A DNA stretch of 64,000 nucleotides from Galbitalea sp. SE-J8 (GTDB lineage: Bacteria > Actinomycetota > Actinomycetes > Actinomycetales > Microbacteriaceae). The position numbers were made by a program, and so were the translations under genes. Each line of letters begins with the position of its first letter. Within the stretch, counting starts at the first letter, position 1. The notes under the pieces were generated by a model. That model made no database searches. It was given only the letters and a program-made list of their open reading frames with translations, and was not told the origin of the DNA. Of the stretch, positions 62,097 to 64,000 are shown in pieces. Location: NCBI RefSeq assembly GCF_030345695.1, contig NZ_JAUASV010000010.1:1-64000 (forward strand), read 5' to 3'.

Positions 62097-63386
62097 ATGC
62101 CCGTCGACGATCCCGCCGCATCCGCGGTCCCCGAGGCTCCCGAGGTCCCGGAGGCATCCGCGGCCGCTGAGGCTCTCGAAGGGCGCCCGCAGGTGCGCCC
62201 CGCGACGGAGGGGTGGTCGCAGAAGCTCGGGTCCGACGGACGCCCGCTGCTGCAGTTCGCGAGCCCGAAGCGCGGCAAGCCGCCCGTGCACTTCGCCGAC
62301 CTCACCCCCGAGCAGCGTGTTGAGCGCGTGAAGGAGCTGGGCCTCCCGGGCTTCCGCGCGAAGCAGCTCGCGACGCACTACTTCGGCCGCTACACGTCCG
62401 ACCCGGCCGAGATGACCGACCTTCCCGCGACCGGCCGCGAGGAGCTCGTCCGCGGACTGCTCCCCGAGCTCATGACCGAGGTCCGTCGCCTGACGACGGA
62501 CAAGGGCGACACGATCAAGTTCCTCTGGAAGCTGAACGACGGCGCCCTCGTCGAGTCGGTGCTCATGCGCTACCCGGGCCGCATCACGCTGTGCGTCTCG
62601 AGCCAGGCCGGATGCGGCATGAACTGCCCGTTCTGCGCCACCGGCCAGGCGGGGCTCACCCGCAACATGTCGGCCGCGGAGATCGTGGAGCAGGTCGTGC
62701 GGGCGAACCGGGTCGTGCGCGAGGGCGGCCTCGGGCCCGCGCACCACGACGACGAGCGTGTCACGAACATCGTCTTCATGGGCATGGGGGAGCCGCTCGC
62801 GAACTACGCGCGCCTCATGTCGGCGGTGCGCACGATGGTCGCGCCGCAGCCCGAGGGCCTCGGGATGAGCGCCCGGCACATCACCGTCTCGACGGTCGGA
62901 CTCGTGCCGGCGATCGGCAGGCTCGCCGCGGAGCGCATTCCGGTGACGTTCGCGCTCAGCCTGCACGCGCCCGACGACGAGCTGCGCGACGAGCTCATCC
63001 CGGTCAACTCGCGCTGGAAGGTCGACGAGGCGCTGGACGCCGCCCGCGCGTACTTCGACGCGACCGGCCGGCGCGTCTCGATCGAGTACGCCCTCATCAA
63101 GGACATGAACGACCACGGCTGGCGCGCCCAGCTGCTCGCCGACAAGCTCAACGCCCGCGGCACGGGCTGGGTGCACGTCAACCCCATCCCGCTGAACCCG
63201 ACGCCCGGCTCGATCTGGACCGCGTCGGAGGTGCCCGTGCAGCACGAGTTCGTGCGCATCCTCGAGGCCGCGGGCGTGCCGACGACGATCCGCGACACCC
63301 GCGGCAAGGAGATCGACGGCGCGTGCGGCCAGCTCGCCGCCGCCGACGAGACGGAGCACGGCGCCGTCGCGGAGGTGCTCGTGTGA
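62097..63386 (+). CDS. rlmN: 23S rRNA/tRNA adenine C2-methyltransferase RlmN
   Basis: A 429-residue radical-SAM enzyme that methylates C2 of A2503 in 23S rRNA and A37 in some tRNAs. The cluster motif CGMNCPFC is at about residues 177-184, with [19 protein letters not shown] and [20 protein letters not shown] following; the second catalytic Cys is in EIDGACGQL near the end. An N-terminal Ala/Pro/Glu tail of about 35 residues is lineage-typical. Probably leaderless. Confidence 0.95.
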   Translation: MPVDDPAASAVPEAPEVPEASAAAEALEGRPQVRPATEGWSQKLGSDGRPLLQFASPKRGKPPVHFADLTPEQRVERVKELGLPGFRAKQLATHYFGRYTSDPAEMTDLPATGREELVRGLLPELMTEVRRLTTDKGDTIKFLWKLNDGALVESVLMRYPGRITLCVSSQAGCGMNCPFCATGQAGLTRNMSAAEIVEQVVRANRVVREGGLGPAHHDDERVTNIVFMGMGEPLANYARLMSAVRTMVAPQPEGLGMSARHITVSTVGLVPAIGRLAAERIPVTFALSLHAPDDELRDELIPVNSRWKVDEALDAARAYFDATGRRVSIEYALIKDMNDHGWRAQLLADKLNARGTGWVHVNPIPLNPTPGSIWTASEVPVQHEFVRILEAAGVPTTIRDTRGKEIDGACGQLAAADETEHGAVAEVLV

Positions 63387-63970
63387 GCCCGAGCCTCCAC
63401 ATCACGGGCGAGACGGATGCCGACCGCCTGCTCTCCGACGAGCCGCTCGCCCTGCTGCTCGGCATGCTGCTCGATCAGCAGGTCGCGATGGAGACGGCGT
63501 TCGCCGGCCCGCTCAAGGTCAGCGAGCGCCTCGCCGCCGCGGGCATCGGGGCGTTCACGGCGCGCGTGATCGCGGACGCCGACCCCGACGCGCTCCGGGC
63601 GCTCTTCGCCGAGTCGCCCGCCGTGCACCGCTTCCCGGGGTCGATGGCCGACCGTGCGCAGGCGCTCGCGCGTGCGCTCGTCGACGACTGGGACGGCGAC
63701 GCCCGGGCGCTCTGGACGCGGGACGCGCCCACCGGCGCCGAGGTGCTCAAGCGGCTCAAGGCGCTCCCGGGCTTCGGCGACCAGAAGGCGCGCATCTTCC
63801 TGGCGCTCCTCGGCAAGCAGTACGGCCTCACCGCATCCGGCTGGCGCGAGGCCGCTGGAGCGTATGGCGAGGAGGGCTCGTTCCGTTCGGTCGCCGACAT
63901 CACGAGCACGGAGTCGCTCGCCCGGGTGCGCGAGCACAAGCGCGCCGCCAAGGCCGCCGCGAAGGGCTGA
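63383..63970 (+). CDS. HhH-GPD type base-excision DNA repair family protein
   Basis: A 195-residue small helix-hairpin-helix protein: [19 protein letters not shown] and [24 protein letters not shown], which is the HhH. The usual catalytic Asp/Lys after the GPD loop is not obvious, as in other short actinobacterial members. GTG at 63383 overlaps the rlmN stop as GTGA. The last 30 nt of the window after its stop hold nothing recognisable. Confidence 0.82.
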   Translation: MSPSLHITGETDADRLLSDEPLALLLGMLLDQQVAMETAFAGPLKVSERLAAAGIGAFTARVIADADPDALRALFAESPAVHRFPGSMADRAQALARALVDDWDGDARALWTRDAPTGAEVLKRLKALPGFGDQKARIFLALLGKQYGLTASGWREAAGAYGEEGSFRSVADITSTESLARVREHKRAAKAAAKG

Positions 63971-64000
63971 CGATGATGCATGGACGCCGGATGCTGCGCT

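Overview
The window is high-GC DNA from an actinomycete, most likely a member of the Microbacteriaceae. Supports for this are GC-rich third positions, many GTG and TTG starts, GTGA/ATGA stop-start overlaps, several apparently leaderless starts with a TANNNT box 6-7 nt upstream, DtxR/IdeR-type iron boxes, and a set of actinobacterial families (DUF2277, DUF421, SIP-type siderophore protein, NAD formate dehydrogenase). Species is not identifiable from sequence alone.

Layout. (1) 1-11832 is an accessory defence-like block. It holds two tail-to-tail, 5'-truncated 3' halves of an Eco57I/DISARM-like DNA methyltransferase, a tyrosine recombinase, a 2103-residue DUF1998 helicase with a C-terminal nuclease-like domain, and a UvrD-like helicase. 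(2) 11998-15316 holds a drug-resistance-like pair: one polypeptide joining an MFS exporter to a TetX-like flavin monooxygenase, and a divergent TetR regulator with a 17-bp palindromic operator between them. (3) 15363-25652 is a GntR-controlled catabolic operon: a Pot-type ABC importer, an isopropylmalate-type dehydrogenase, a tautomerase, an SDR, a mannitol-dehydrogenase-like enzyme, a PfkB kinase and a divergent SMP-30 lactonase. Its substrate is unknown. (4) 25775-27967 holds a RibD-C reductase, an alpha/beta hydrolase lacking its nucleophile serine, and a TetR regulator. (5) 28051-39082 is a second acid-sugar operon: GntR, DUF1537 kinase, class II aldolase, SMP-30, IclR, a ribose-type ABC importer, a 2-hydroxyacid dehydrogenase and a fumarylacetoacetase-family hydrolase. 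(6) 39099-42059 holds an HPP membrane protein, NAD formate dehydrogenase and a LysR regulator.

(7) 42168-48960 is the most unusual part. It is a tandem array of five cassettes, all read leftwards, each with a secreted lipoprotein gene (B) overlapping a secreted PKD-like protein gene (A). The last 588 nt of A in cassettes 1-3 are almost identical (five variable positions by my reading), while the B gene and the N-terminal head of A differ strongly. The diverged segments are bounded by a near-identical tail, 10-bp tandem repeats, a 62-bp palindrome and a conserved leader. Cassettes 4 and 5 are decaying. (8) 48980-64000 returns to a mostly chromosomal gene set: YetF-type DUF421 protein, Dyp peroxidase, helically phased non-coding repeats, RibD-C protein, DUF2277, a serine-every-third-residue protein, tRNA-Met, an iron-siderophore uptake operon with two iron boxes and a 92-bp perfect palindrome at its end, PEP carboxylase, a cold-shock protein, RlmN and an HhH-GPD protein.

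The genes work as separate modules: defence, export/inactivation of a drug-like compound, two sugar-acid importer-plus-catabolism operons, formate oxidation, iron uptake, and the cell-surface cassette array, whose role is unknown.
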